From Metaruminococcus_A sp900762715 (lineage in GTDB: Bacteria > Bacillota > Clostridia > Oscillospirales > Ruminococcaceae): 13,700 nucleotides of DNA. Positions 1 through 6,130 of the stretch are shown in pieces. The stretch's first letter is position 1. Each line of letters starts with the position of its first letter. The notes beneath the pieces are model-generated. The model did not search any database, was not told the origin of the DNA, and saw only the letters and a program-made list of their open reading frames with translations. Made by a program: the position numbers and the translations under genes. The DNA lies in NCBI GenBank assembly GCA_048204295.1, contig DBFBLF010000044.1, positions 1 to 13,700 on the forward strand, in the 5' to 3' direction.

Positions 1-11
1 AAAAACAGCGT

Positions 12-85
12 TTTTCCACCCGTGTAACAAAAAATGCACACTGGATAAATGCGCCGTTTTCGGCGCGTTTGAATACTATTTTTTA
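12..85 (+). repeat. Dispersed intergenic element, copy A
   Basis: This ~74-bp stretch is nearly the same as 12019-12091, in the same orientation about 12 kb away. The copies share GTAACAAAAAATGCACACTG (25-44 here; the core is identical) and a hairpin followed by GTTTGAATACTATTTTTTA. The hairpin here is GCGCCG (51-56), loop TTTT, CGGCGC (61-66), extendable through one wobble pair to about 10 bp. In copy B the loop-closing pair is A-T instead of G-C, so pairing is preserved. TACTAT at 74-79 could serve as a -10 box, which would place transcription start just before the NERD gene's ribosome binding site, but no good -35 is visible. Weak similarity may continue left to the window edge. Confidence 0.75.
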
Positions 86-109
86 TTTATAAAGGAGCGT
101 CTGCCGTAT

Positions 110-772
110 ATGGACCAGAACACCATCATCGCGCTTGCCGCATGTGTAGTCATCCTCATCATTGGCGGGGTGATTGCCCTTGTTTTGCGCAGCAAGAAAA
201 AACACACCCAGAAGCTTGGAAAAAAGGGGGAGCGGAAGGTTACAAAAATCCTTAAAAAATACGCCCGCTTTAACGACGTTAAAATTTTAAACGACGTCTA
301 CCTCCCCCTGTATGATGAAACCACCCAGATCGACCACATCCTGATTGCGCCGTTCGGCGTTATGGTGGTTGAAACCAAAAACTGGACGGGCTCAGTCTAC
401 GGGAACCCCGCGGAAGAAAAGTGGCTGCAGGTGCTGGGGGACGACCGCAATTACCATTACAATCCCCTCAAGCAGAATAAAACCCACACGGACAATATCC
501 GGCACCTGTTCCGGAAAGAAAACATATACCGGGTCAACGTGGAGGGCGTTGTCGTCTTCGCTGCGAAAACCGATCTTTACTGCCCCCGAAACGCACCGGT
601 CTATACGGCGAAGCAGTTTAAAAAACTCCTGAAAAAACCGGCCTACGGCGCCGACAACAAGGTGGACGTTCAAAAGGTGTACGACGCCATCGTAAGAAAC
701 CAGGTGACCGATAAGAAAAAAATTGCCGAACACGAAAAGAACGTCAAGAAAAAAGCCAGGGCAAAGTCCTGA
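110..772 (+). CDS. Membrane-anchored NERD-domain (nuclease-related) protein
   Basis: 220 aa. One hydrophobic segment at residues 6-26 is followed by a Lys/Arg cluster (27-31), which predicts a single N-terminal anchor with a cytoplasmic remainder. A NERD domain follows at about 36-150: GKKGE (37-41), then the nuclease-like core QIDH with D75 and VETKNW with E88 and K90 (the D...ExK pattern of the restriction-endonuclease fold), then NPLKQN (118-123). The tail (about 195-220) is very Lys-rich and probably binds nucleic acid. The NERD family is associated with DNA processing, but the substrate of this protein is unknown. ATG at 110 is preceded by AAAGGAG (91-97). The next gene starts 46 bp downstream, so it heads an apparent operon with the aminotransferase and trpS. 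Family assignment is secure; actual nuclease activity is inferred. Confidence 0.85.
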   Translation: MDQNTIIALAACVVILIIGGVIALVLRSKKKHTQKLGKKGERKVTKILKKYARFNDVKILNDVYLPLYDETTQIDHILIAPFGVMVVETKNWTGSVYGNPAEEKWLQVLGDDRNYHYNPLKQNKTHTDNIRHLFRKENIYRVNVEGVVVFAAKTDLYCPRNAPVYTAKQFKKLLKKPAYGADNKVDVQKVYDAIVRNQVTDKKKIAEHEKNVKKKARAKS

Positions 773-818
773 TATTACATACCACACAAACTACAAACCA
801 TTAAGGAGGCTCCAGTCA

Positions 819-2009
819 ATGGAATACCAGTTCTCAGAGCGTATTAAGACCATTAAAGCTTCGGCGATTCGTGAAATTTTTAAACTGACCGCCGATCCCG
901 CCGTTATCTCGTTTGCGGCAGGGAATCCTTCGCCCGATGCGTTCCCGGTGGAGGCCGTACGGGAAATTACCGCAGACATCCTCCAAAACGAGCCGGTTGA
1001 GGCGCTTCAGTACAACATTACTGAAGGATATCTCCCGCTCCGCAATTATGTGAAGGAGACCCTTCTCCCCGCAATCGGCAGCTTCAACCCTGAACGGGAC
1101 GATGCAGTTATCGTCACCGGCGGGCAGCAGGGGATCGACCTGACCTGCAAAGTTCTCTGCAACGAGGGGGACACCGTGCTGTGTGAAAATCCAAGCTTTG
1201 TCGGCGCGCTCAACGCCATCAAAGCCTATAACACAAACCTTGTGGGGATTGACCTGGACAGGGACGGCGTCAACCTGGAGCAGCTTGAAAAGGCGCTGAA
1301 AACCGAAAAGAACGTCAAAATTTTTTATACCATTCCGACTTTCCAGAACCCATCGGGAATCACCGCTACCCTTGAGAAACGGAAAGCGGTTTACGAGCTC
1401 TGCAAAAAGTACGGCGTTTTGATTCTGGAGGACAACCCATACGGCGCCCTGCGGTTTGAGGGCGAGGATGTGCCTACCATCAAGTCGCTGGATACCGACG
1501 GCATTGTTATCTACGCGGGGAGCTTTTCCAAAGTGCTCTCCCCCGGCATCAGGGTCGGTTTTTTAAGCCTGCCGAAAGAAATTTGCGCCAAGGTGGTCGT
1601 TGCAAAGCAGGTCAACGACGTACACACCAACATTCTGGCCCAGATGATTGCCTATAACTTTGTCACCAAATATGATTTTGACGCTCATCTGGAGCGCCTG
1701 CGCGCCCTTTACCGCCGCAAATGCGCTTTCATGCTGGAGCAGATGGACAAATATTTTGATCCGCGTATCACCTTTACCCGCCCGCAGGGCGGCCTCTTCC
1801 TCTGGGCAACCCTGCCGGAAAACGTTGACATGATGCAGTTCACCCGTGACGCTGTCGCGAAAAAGGTCGCCGTTGTCCCGGGAAGCGCATTCCTCCCCCA
1901 CGAGGAGACAATGATCTCCCACTCGTTCCGGCTCAACTTCTCAATGCCGAGTGAAGAGCAGATCGAGACCGGGATTAAAATTCTGGGCGAAATGACCCAT
2001 GCGCTGTAA
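819..2009 (+). CDS. PLP-dependent class I/II aminotransferase (2-aminoadipate/aromatic-type)
   Basis: 396 aa, the normal length for this family. It should transfer an amino group between an amino acid and a 2-oxo acid in the cytoplasm, using pyridoxal phosphate. Visible features: the AAGNPSP substrate-loop motif near the N-terminus, VTGGQQGID for the PLP phosphate region, FQNPSG, D205 and Y208 in LEDNPYG, the Schiff-base lysine K238 in GSFSKVLSPG, and the carboxylate-binding R371 in HSFRLNFS. It resembles the LysN/ARO8-like and MocR C-terminal type, but has no N-terminal DNA-binding domain. Exact substrates (aromatic, leucine or 2-aminoadipate) cannot be read from sequence. An in-frame ATG at 723 inside the NERD gene was rejected: ATG 819 has AAGGAGG at 803-809, nine bases upstream. 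It lies between the NERD gene and trpS (36-bp gap). Confidence 0.9.
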   Translation: MEYQFSERIKTIKASAIREIFKLTADPAVISFAAGNPSPDAFPVEAVREITADILQNEPVEALQYNITEGYLPLRNYVKETLLPAIGSFNPERDDAVIVTGGQQGIDLTCKVLCNEGDTVLCENPSFVGALNAIKAYNTNLVGIDLDRDGVNLEQLEKALKTEKNVKIFYTIPTFQNPSGITATLEKRKAVYELCKKYGVLILEDNPYGALRFEGEDVPTIKSLDTDGIVIYAGSFSKVLSPGIRVGFLSLPKEICAKVVVAKQVNDVHTNILAQMIAYNFVTKYDFDAHLERLRALYRRKCAFMLEQMDKYFDPRITFTRPQGGLFLWATLPENVDMMQFTRDAVAKKVAVVPGSAFLPHEETMISHSFRLNFSMPSEEQIETGIKILGEMTHAL

Positions 2010-2045
2010 CGAATCCTATTATAAGCCCCAAAGGAGATAGAAACC

Positions 2046-3056
2046 GTGGAGCAGACTGTAAACCGTAAACAAGTAATCCTAAGCGGCATCCAGCCGACCG
2101 GCGTCTTCACGCTGGGAAACTATCTGGGCGCCATCAAAAACTGGGTTGTCCTCCAGGAGGAGTACGACTGTGCGTACATGATCGCCGACCTGCATTCCAT
2201 CACTGTGCGGCAGGAGCCCGCAAAGCTCCGCCAACAAATTTTATCGGCTTTCGCCACCCTCCTTGCCTGCGGGATCGACCCGGAGAAAAGCCTGACTTTC
2301 ATCCAGAGCCAGGTTCCCCAGCATGCCGAACTCGCCTGGGTTTTATCCTGTTACACCCAGTTTGGGGAGCTCTCCCGGATGACCCAGTTCAAAGACAAAA
2401 GCGCAAAACACGCCGACAACGTCAACGCCGGGCTTTTCACCTATCCTGCGCTGATGGCGGCGGATATCCTTCTCTATCAGGCGGACCTGGTTCCGGTTGG
2501 CGTGGACCAGAAGCAGCACCTGGAGATCACCCGGGACATTGCCGTGCGCTTCAACAACACCTACAGTGATACTTTCACCCTGCCGGAGCCGTATATTCCA
2601 AAGATCGGCGCGAAAATTATGTCGCTGGCCGATCCCACAAAGAAAATGTCCAAGTCGGACGAAAACCCCAACGGGTTCATCACCATTTTGGATGAACCGG
2701 ACGTCATCATCCGCAAGTTTAAGCGCGCTGTGACCGATTCTGATTCCTGTATCCGCTACGCGGAGGGCAAAGACGGCGTAAACAACCTGATGACCATTTA
2801 CTCCGTCATCACCGGAAAAACGCTGGCCGAAGTTGAGAAAGAGTTCGAAGGCAAAGGCTACGGAGATTTCAAGCTCGCCGTGGGCGAAGCGGTCAGCGAC
2901 CATCTGAAGCCTGTCCGGGACGAACACAAACGCCTGATGGCCGACAAAGCCTACCTGGAGCGCGTTTACTCCGAGGGCGCGGTAAAGGCCCAGCGGATTG
3001 CCCAAAGAACCCTGAGCAAGGTTTACCGCAAGGTCGGGTTTGTAGCCGCGAAATAA
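2046..3056 (+). CDS. trpS: Tryptophan--tRNA ligase
   Basis: 336 aa, typical for bacterial TrpRS. It activates tryptophan with ATP and charges tRNA-Trp in the cytoplasm. The class I signatures are plain: GIQPTG followed by TLGNYLGAIK, the TxGN form of HIGH usual for TrpRS, then DLHSIT, LMAADILLYQ, VPVGVDQKQHLE, and KMSKS at residues 200-204. The start is GTG at 2046, with AAAGGAG at 2030-2036 and nine bases spacing; no ATG is available nearby. It follows the aminotransferase by 36 bp and probably shares its transcript. No T-box or trp leader is visible in the short gap, so any tryptophan-responsive control would have to act further upstream. Confidence 0.97.
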   Translation: MEQTVNRKQVILSGIQPTGVFTLGNYLGAIKNWVVLQEEYDCAYMIADLHSITVRQEPAKLRQQILSAFATLLACGIDPEKSLTFIQSQVPQHAELAWVLSCYTQFGELSRMTQFKDKSAKHADNVNAGLFTYPALMAADILLYQADLVPVGVDQKQHLEITRDIAVRFNNTYSDTFTLPEPYIPKIGAKIMSLADPTKKMSKSDENPNGFITILDEPDVIIRKFKRAVTDSDSCIRYAEGKDGVNNLMTIYSVITGKTLAEVEKEFEGKGYGDFKLAVGEAVSDHLKPVRDEHKRLMADKAYLERVYSEGAVKAQRIAQRTLSKVYRKVGFVAAK

Positions 3057-3326
3057 TAAAAGCGAAAAATTCCATATTTACCGGATAATGCAAAGCGTTT
3101 TTCGGCAGCGGCAGTTCATAACGGCAAGCTGCTGTACTTCATTTAAACGCGGGCCAAACGCTTTTACGCAAGGCTTCGTTCCCGCGCGGCACGATTTATA
3201 ACAACGCAATCGCCTGCCGGCTAAAAAAACCGGCATACCTTTTGTGTGCGGCCTGTCTTGCGCAGGCACGCGCCGCAGGGTTTCCCGCCCAGTACAGTTT
3301 GAACATAATACGGAGGAAAAACAAGT
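3057..3326 (+). other. Gene-free trpS-metY gap, possible structured metY leader
   Basis: 270 bp without a plausible gene. Besides the hairpin at 3215-3235, a second foldable segment spans 3247-3277: TGCGGC (3247-3252) pairs with GCCGCA (3272-3277), with an inner CCTG (3252-3255)/CAGG (3263-3266). Read against the SAM-I, T-box and other common methionine/cysteine leader signatures, none of the conserved cores is recognisable. No convincing promoter was found; GATAAT at 3084-3089 lacks a -35. A degenerate inverted repeat lies around 3100-3130. Confidence 0.4.
3213..3243 (+). terminator. Possible terminator hairpin after trpS
   Basis: TGCCGG (3215-3220), a nine-base A-rich loop, and CCGGCA (3230-3235) form a six-pair stem followed by TACCTTTTG. 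The T-tract is weak and interrupted, so this may instead be part of the metY leader. Confidence 0.35.
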
Positions 3327-4601
3327 ATGAGAGATGAAACCAAATGCCTGCACGCAGGTTATACGCCTAAAAACGGGGAACCGCGTGTTCTCCCCATTGT
3401 GCAGAGCACAACCTACGTGTACGATTCCGCGGCGGAAGTCGCCGCAATTTTTGACGACCCCACCAAAGGGCTTTGCTACTCCCGTTTCGGCAACCCGACA
3501 GTTATGGCCGTGGAGGAGAAAATTGCGGCGTTAGAGGGCGGCGTGGGCGCAATGTGCACCACCTCTGGCCAGGCGGCGACCCTTTTATCCATTTTGAATA
3601 TCTGCCAGGCGGGGGACAGCATCATCAGCACTCCGCAGATTTACGGCGGTACCATCAACCTTTTCTCCTATACCCTGAAAAAGCTCGGCATTGAGTGCAT
3701 TTACGTGGACGCCGCTTCCAGTGACGAGGAAATTAAAGCCGCGTTTAAACCGAACACCAAACTGGTCTTCGGCGAGACCATTGCCAACCCTGCGCTGACC
3801 GTCTTCGATATTGAACGCTTTGCAAAAATCGCGCACGAAATGGGCGTCCCGCTCATCATTGACAACACCTTCGCAACGCCGGTTCTCTGCAAGCCGTTTG
3901 AATTTGGGGCGGACATCGTCATCCACTCTACCAGCAAATACATGGACGGCCATGCGTTGCAGGTTGGCGGCGTGATTGTTGACAGCGGTAAATTTGACTG
4001 GACGAATGGGAACTTTCCGGAGCTGACCGAACCGGACGAGTCTTACCACGGCATCTCCTATACCGAGTCCTATGGCAAAATGGCCTATATCATCAAAGCC
4101 CGGATGCAGCTCATGCGGGACTTCGGCGTTTATCCTGCCGCCCACTCGGCATTCCTGCTCAACCTTGGGCTGGAGACTCTTCCCGTCCGGATGAAGCAGT
4201 ACTGTGAAAACGCCATGACGGTTGCAAAGTATTTGGAAAATTCCCCGGCGGTTGAAAGGGTCATCTACCCCGGCCTTAAGTCCGACCCGAACTACGCGCT
4301 GGCTCAAAAATATCTCAAAGGCTGCAGCGGCGTAATTTCCTTTATCATCAAAGGGGGCAGGCCTGCCGCCGCGAAATTTATGGATTCCCTGCACCTTGCC
4401 TCGAACGAAGTGCATGTCGCGGACATCCGCACCTGTGTGCTGCACCCGGCCAGCGAGACCCACCGCCAGCTCACCGACGAACAGCTGGTTGCAGCCGGTA
4501 TCAACGGCGGTATGATTCGTTTCTCGGTCGGCCTTGAAAATATTGACGACATCCTTGAGGACCTGGACGCCGCCCTCAAAGCTGCCCATAGCCAGGCCTA
4601 A
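3327..4601 (+). CDS. metY: O-acetylhomoserine sulfhydrylase (aminocarboxypropyltransferase)
   Basis: 424 aa, the usual length for this Cys/Met-metabolism PLP enzyme. It makes homocysteine from O-acetylhomoserine and sulfide in methionine biosynthesis, in the cytoplasm. Features: TKCLHAGY at the N-terminus, YSRFGNPT (PLP-phosphate Tyr/Arg of the partner subunit), TTSGQAA, IDNTFATP with the cofactor-ring Asp, Schiff-base K204 in HSTSKYMDGH, and the C-terminal RFSVGLENIDDI. The insert after K204 (WTNGNFPELTEPDESYHG) is typical of sulfhydrylases rather than cystathionine gamma-synthase or beta-lyase. ATG 3327 has GGAGG at 3312-3316. It stands alone between a structured gap and a terminator. MetY is favoured; related gamma-lyase activity cannot be excluded by eye. 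Confidence 0.93.
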   Translation: MRDETKCLHAGYTPKNGEPRVLPIVQSTTYVYDSAAEVAAIFDDPTKGLCYSRFGNPTVMAVEEKIAALEGGVGAMCTTSGQAATLLSILNICQAGDSIISTPQIYGGTINLFSYTLKKLGIECIYVDAASSDEEIKAAFKPNTKLVFGETIANPALTVFDIERFAKIAHEMGVPLIIDNTFATPVLCKPFEFGADIVIHSTSKYMDGHALQVGGVIVDSGKFDWTNGNFPELTEPDESYHGISYTESYGKMAYIIKARMQLMRDFGVYPAAHSAFLLNLGLETLPVRMKQYCENAMTVAKYLENSPAVERVIYPGLKSDPNYALAQKYLKGCSGVISFIIKGGRPAAAKFMDSLHLASNEVHVADIRTCVLHPASETHRQLTDEQLVAAGINGGMIRFSVGLENIDDILEDLDAALKAAHSQA

Positions 4602-4616
4602 CGGTTTTATCTAACG

Positions 4617-4640
4617 CCCTGCACAGCGGGTCTCTTTTTT
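4617..4640 (+). terminator. Weak intrinsic terminator after metY
   Basis: A short stem, CCTGC/GCGGG with a G-T pair and loop ACA, is followed by TCTCTTTTTT (4631-4640), 16 bp after the metY stop. The stem is weak. A second, stronger terminator follows at 4722. Confidence 0.45.
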
Positions 4641-4656
4641 CAAAACAAGCCTTCGT

Positions 4657-4669
4657 CGCACTTCGTGCG
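4657..4669. repeat. Short palindrome (CGCAC-TTC-GTGCG)
   Basis: A perfect five-pair inverted repeat with a three-base loop in the metY-RHH gap. The flanking bases (CTTCGTCGCACTTCGTGCG) resemble small REP-like palindromes. There is no T-tract, so it is not a terminator on its own. Confidence 0.4.
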
Positions 4670-4721
4670 CTGCCTTCTTTCAAAAGGGGGCTATCATTCA
4701 ACAAAAATTTTATTTCTACAC

Positions 4722-4755
4722 AAAAGGGCGGGGCTATTTCCCCGCCTTTTCTTTT
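4722..4755. terminator. Bidirectional terminator between metY and the RHH gene
   Basis: GGCGGGG (4727-4733), loop CTATTT, CCCCGCC (4740-4746) form a seven-pair GC stem. On the plus strand it is followed by TTTTCTTTTT, which ends metY transcripts. On the minus strand it is followed by CTTTTGTG, which can end the RHH transcript. The RHH stop codon (TAG, 4736-4734) lies inside the loop. Confidence 0.8.
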
Positions 4756-4916
4756 TCTATTTCTTTTAGAATAATTTTAACTGCATTCACTACAAAGGCC
4801 GTAAAGGTACAATCCTGCCCGGAAATTGTTTCCTCAATCTGGTCAATAACATCAATTGGAAATCGAATGGTTTTACAGGCGGTCGCCGGTGTTTTTGGAA
4901 TAAAATAATCATTCAT
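4734..4916 (-). CDS. Small ribbon-helix-helix DNA-binding protein
   Basis: 60 aa. The core (about residues 14-55) reads as a ribbon-helix-helix domain of the Arc/CopG or YlcI/YnfO type. A short strand KTIRFP is followed by helix IDVIDQIEETI, a turn, and a second helix in FTAFVVNAVKIILKE. The tail is Lys/Glu-rich. Such proteins bind DNA as dimers through the strand and usually repress transcription. The longer reading frame (ATG at 4961) was rejected, because AAAGGA (about 4926-4931) is nine bases before ATG 4916 and only three before ATG 4922. No partner toxin gene adjoins it. An AT-rich palindrome with 10-bp direct repeats lies about 65-90 bp upstream and is a candidate operator. The fold is likely; the target is unknown. 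Confidence 0.75.
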   Translation of the reverse strand: MNDYFIPKTPATACKTIRFPIDVIDQIEETISGQDCTFTAFVVNAVKIILKEIEKEKAGK

Positions 4917-4941
4917 ATACATCCATCCTTTCTTTGGCTTA

Positions 4942-4950
4942 ATCATATCA
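4942..4950 (-). promoter_or_regulatory. Possible extended -10 promoter of the RHH gene
   Basis: On the minus strand TGA-TATGAT (4950 to 4942) fits an extended -10 box. It would start transcription near 4935, just ahead of the ribosome binding site. No clear -35 is present. Confidence 0.4.
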
Positions 4951-4979
4951 CAATTTGACATGCAAAAAACAAAAGTAGG

Positions 4980-5005
4980 ATAAAGTAATATAAAGTATTA
5001 TATTA
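4980..5005. promoter_or_regulatory. AT-rich operator-like site upstream of the RHH gene
   Basis: A perfect inverted repeat, TAATATAA (4986-4993), gap AGTA, TTATATTA (4998-5005), overlaps two direct copies of ATAAAGTA (4980-4987 and 4990-4997) spaced exactly 10 bp, one helical turn. Tandem half-sites of this kind suit dimers of ribbon-helix-helix proteins. That the adjacent RHH protein binds here is an inference. Confidence 0.4.
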
Positions 5006-5007
5006 TC

Positions 5008-5038
5008 ATATAAAAAGGCGCGGGGATTCCGCGCCTTT
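5008..5038 (-). terminator. Terminator of the Cys/Arg-rich gene transcript
   Basis: Ten-pair stem AAAGGCGCGG (5014-5023)/CCGCGCCTTT (5029-5038) with a five-base loop. Read on the minus strand it is followed by more T residues (TTTTT across 5016-5012) and then an AT-rich stretch. This closes the transcript that begins with the gene at 5436. Confidence 0.8.
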
Positions 5039-5159
5039 GGCATTCAATGGTGATGTTGTTTTAAGTATGGGCGCATAAATGCGCCCGTGGACGATTTTAC
5101 AGTTGCCCCCTGTAAACCTTTCTACCTGCTTTTCAGCGGTAAGAAATATTTCTCTTACC
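5008..5159 (-). other. Structured 3' region with four successive hairpins
   Basis: Reading the minus strand from the stop of the Cys/Arg-rich gene, four hairpins follow each other. They are GGTAAGAGA.../...TTTCTTACC (5159-5138, nine pairs with one G-T), TTTACAG/CTGTAAA (5116-5096, seven pairs, loop GGGGCAA), GGGCGCA/TGCGCCC (5086-5069, seven pairs, loop TTTA) and the terminator (5038-5014). No gene lies here. It may be a structured 3' untranslated region or a 3'-derived small RNA. It matches no RNA family I recognise. Confidence 0.5.
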
Positions 5160-5436
5160 AGCAGCAGCGGGAACGACGGCAGCCACAACCGCAGCTATTT
5201 CTGCGACGGCGACAGCCGCAGCAGTCACAGCAACGGTCGCGCCGAAAATCGCGGTCACGGCGCCAGTCGTTGTCGTTATCACAGCCACAGCCGGAATCCA
5301 TACCGTCGTTATTAGACATTATGGCGTCGCCCGCGCTGACATTATAAGAAAAAGTTACCGGAACAAAGCCGGTCACGCTGCCTTCCATGCCTTGATCACC
5401 GGACCAGGAACTGCCAAGCCAATTGTTATCACACAT
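5155..5436 (-). CDS. Cysteine/arginine-rich small protein of unknown function
   Basis: 93 aa, not recognised. The N-terminal half (1-45) is ordinary, with Gly, Ser and Asn, and contains GFVPVTFSYNVSAGD. The C-terminal ~45 residues are extreme: 12 Cys and 13 Arg, arranged as GCGC, CC-D-CC-GC, SCGCGC and a final RCCW. By count the whole protein has 13 Cys and 13 Arg. It has no signal peptide or membrane segment. ATG 5436 has GGAGG at 5445-5449, eight bases upstream; a longer frame from 5457 places its start ahead of this site and is less likely. Possible roles, all inferred, include metal binding, a spore or cell-envelope structural protein, or a peptide precursor with a Cys-rich core, though no maturation enzymes adjoin. 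A structured 3' region and a terminator follow. Confidence 0.65.
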   Translation of the reverse strand: MCDNNWLGSSWSGDQGMEGSVTGFVPVTFSYNVSAGDAIMSNNDGMDSGCGCDNDNDWRRDRDFRRDRCCDCCGCRRRRNSCGCGCRRSRCCW

Positions 5437-5455
5437 TTTAAATGCCTCCATCTCC

Positions 5456-5472
5456 ACGGGTTTGTTGCCCGT
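5456..5472 (-). promoter_or_regulatory. Small leader hairpin before the Cys/Arg-rich gene
   Basis: ACGGG (5472-5468 on the minus strand), loop CAACAAA, CCCGT (5460-5456) form a five-pair hairpin about 7 bases upstream of the GGAGG site. It could influence ribosome access; this is inference. No convincing promoter was found between it and the FUSC gene stop. Confidence 0.3.
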
Positions 5473-5520
5473 ACTACAACTTATGCATGAAGGTATTTTT
5501 TGGTGAAAAGAATCGAACCA

Positions 5521-6027
5521 TTATTCTTCTTCCCGGTTGCGGTATGGGATTATTTTATTGACCGCCAGGGCCAAAAAGATGCCGACAAGGGTATCCAGCA
5601 CCCGGTTAAAGACAAAGAGATAAGGGTTCACGTCCGTCACATGGGAAACGGTGATGCTCAGAAACACCACGCAGGTGATATAGCTTGCGGAAGATTTTTT
5701 AATCAGCACCGTAATATAGATCAACGGGATAACGCAGAGGGAGACGACTAGGTAATAAAACAGCGTGGGCGCTTTAAGAGGGGTGTTCTGCTCAATGAGG
5801 AGCAAAACAAGACCGAATGCGCCTCCAATCAGCGTGCCAATGGTCCGGTTAACGGCAAGCTGTACCCCCTTCTGCCGGTCCTTCTGCATGCAGAGAATGG
5901 CGGCGATCATGCTGTAAAAAGGTGGCTGGTCCCGCAGGAAGCCAATCATTGCACTGAGAAACACGGCAATGACCGTTTTAACCATTCGCATTCCAACCCC
6001 GGGCAGTTTAACCTTCATCAAACCCAT
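5521..6027 (-). CDS. FUSC/aromatic acid exporter (ArAE-type) membrane protein, short form
   Basis: 168 aa, highly hydrophobic. About six membrane segments are predictable, starting with MVKTVIAVFLSAMIGF, then YSMIAAILCM, a glycine-rich TIGTLIGGAFGLVLLL, YYLVVSLCVIPLIYITVLI, SYITCVVFLSITV and VLDTLVGIFLALAV. The N-terminal VKLPGVGMRMVKT and the NRTIGTLIGGAFG and NRVLDTLVGI repeats match the FUSC/ArAE family of putative efflux proteins. The family's C-terminal cytoplasmic domain is absent, as in other short members. The start is uncertain: ATG 6027 overlaps the stop of a 27-codon upstream ORF as TAATG and has no good ribosome binding site of its own. ATG 6018 and GTG 6048 are alternatives. Either translation is coupled to the upstream ORF or a frameshift has split one longer N-terminus. 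Substrate unknown. Confidence 0.75.
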   Translation of the reverse strand: MGLMKVKLPGVGMRMVKTVIAVFLSAMIGFLRDQPPFYSMIAAILCMQKDRQKGVQLAVNRTIGTLIGGAFGLVLLLIEQNTPLKAPTLFYYLVVSLCVIPLIYITVLIKKSSASYITCVVFLSITVSHVTDVNPYLFVFNRVLDTLVGIFLALAVNKIIPYRNREEE

Positions 6028-6110
6028 TAACCAATACGGGCGCCGCACAAAAAGCCACGGAAAAGCAGCCTTTTATGCCCGGCACCGTTCCTTTCTTTCG
6101 TTTTTATCAC
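6027..6110 (-). CDS. 27-codon leader ORF overlapping the FUSC gene start
   Basis: Starts with GTG (6110-6108) six bases after a perfect AAGGAGG (6123-6117). It encodes 27 residues with a very basic first half (IKTKERNGAGHKRLLFRG). Its TAA stop shares a base with the FUSC ATG (TAATG). This is the only strong ribosome binding site in front of the FUSC gene. Two readings are possible: a leader peptide that couples translation into the FUSC gene, or the true FUSC N-terminus separated by a frameshift, for instance at the T5 run around 6049-6053. The peptide itself has no recognised family. Confidence 0.45.
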   Translation of the reverse strand: MIKTKERNGAGHKRLLFRGFLCGARIG

Positions 6111-6130
6111 GTGGTTCCTCCTTGCCTTCA

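Noticed and set aside
723..818. Upstream in-frame extension of the aminotransferase
   Set aside because: It overlaps the NERD gene, and ATG 819 has a perfectly placed AAGGAGG.
2343..3005. 220-codon open frame antisense to trpS
   Set aside because: It is a shadow of a well-supported trpS, with no ribosome binding site or recognisable domain.
3057..3326. SAM riboswitch or T-box before metY
   Set aside because: I could not find the conserved SAM-I core or the T-box TGGNACCGCG sequence.
3585..4589. 334-codon open frame antisense to metY
   Set aside because: It mirrors the codon bias of metY; the metY motifs and PLP lysine are unambiguous on the other strand.
4734..4916. RHH protein as the antitoxin of a toxin-antitoxin pair
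   Set aside because: No adjacent small toxin gene on either side; the neighbours are metY (convergent) and the Cys/Arg-rich gene behind a terminator.
5501..5519. GGTTCGATTC followed by CACCA on the minus strand, like the 3' end of a tRNA
   Set aside because: There are only a few bases between the T-loop-like motif and CACCA, where a T-stem and acceptor arm need about 13; the T-stem does not pair, and the upstream bases are the FUSC gene.
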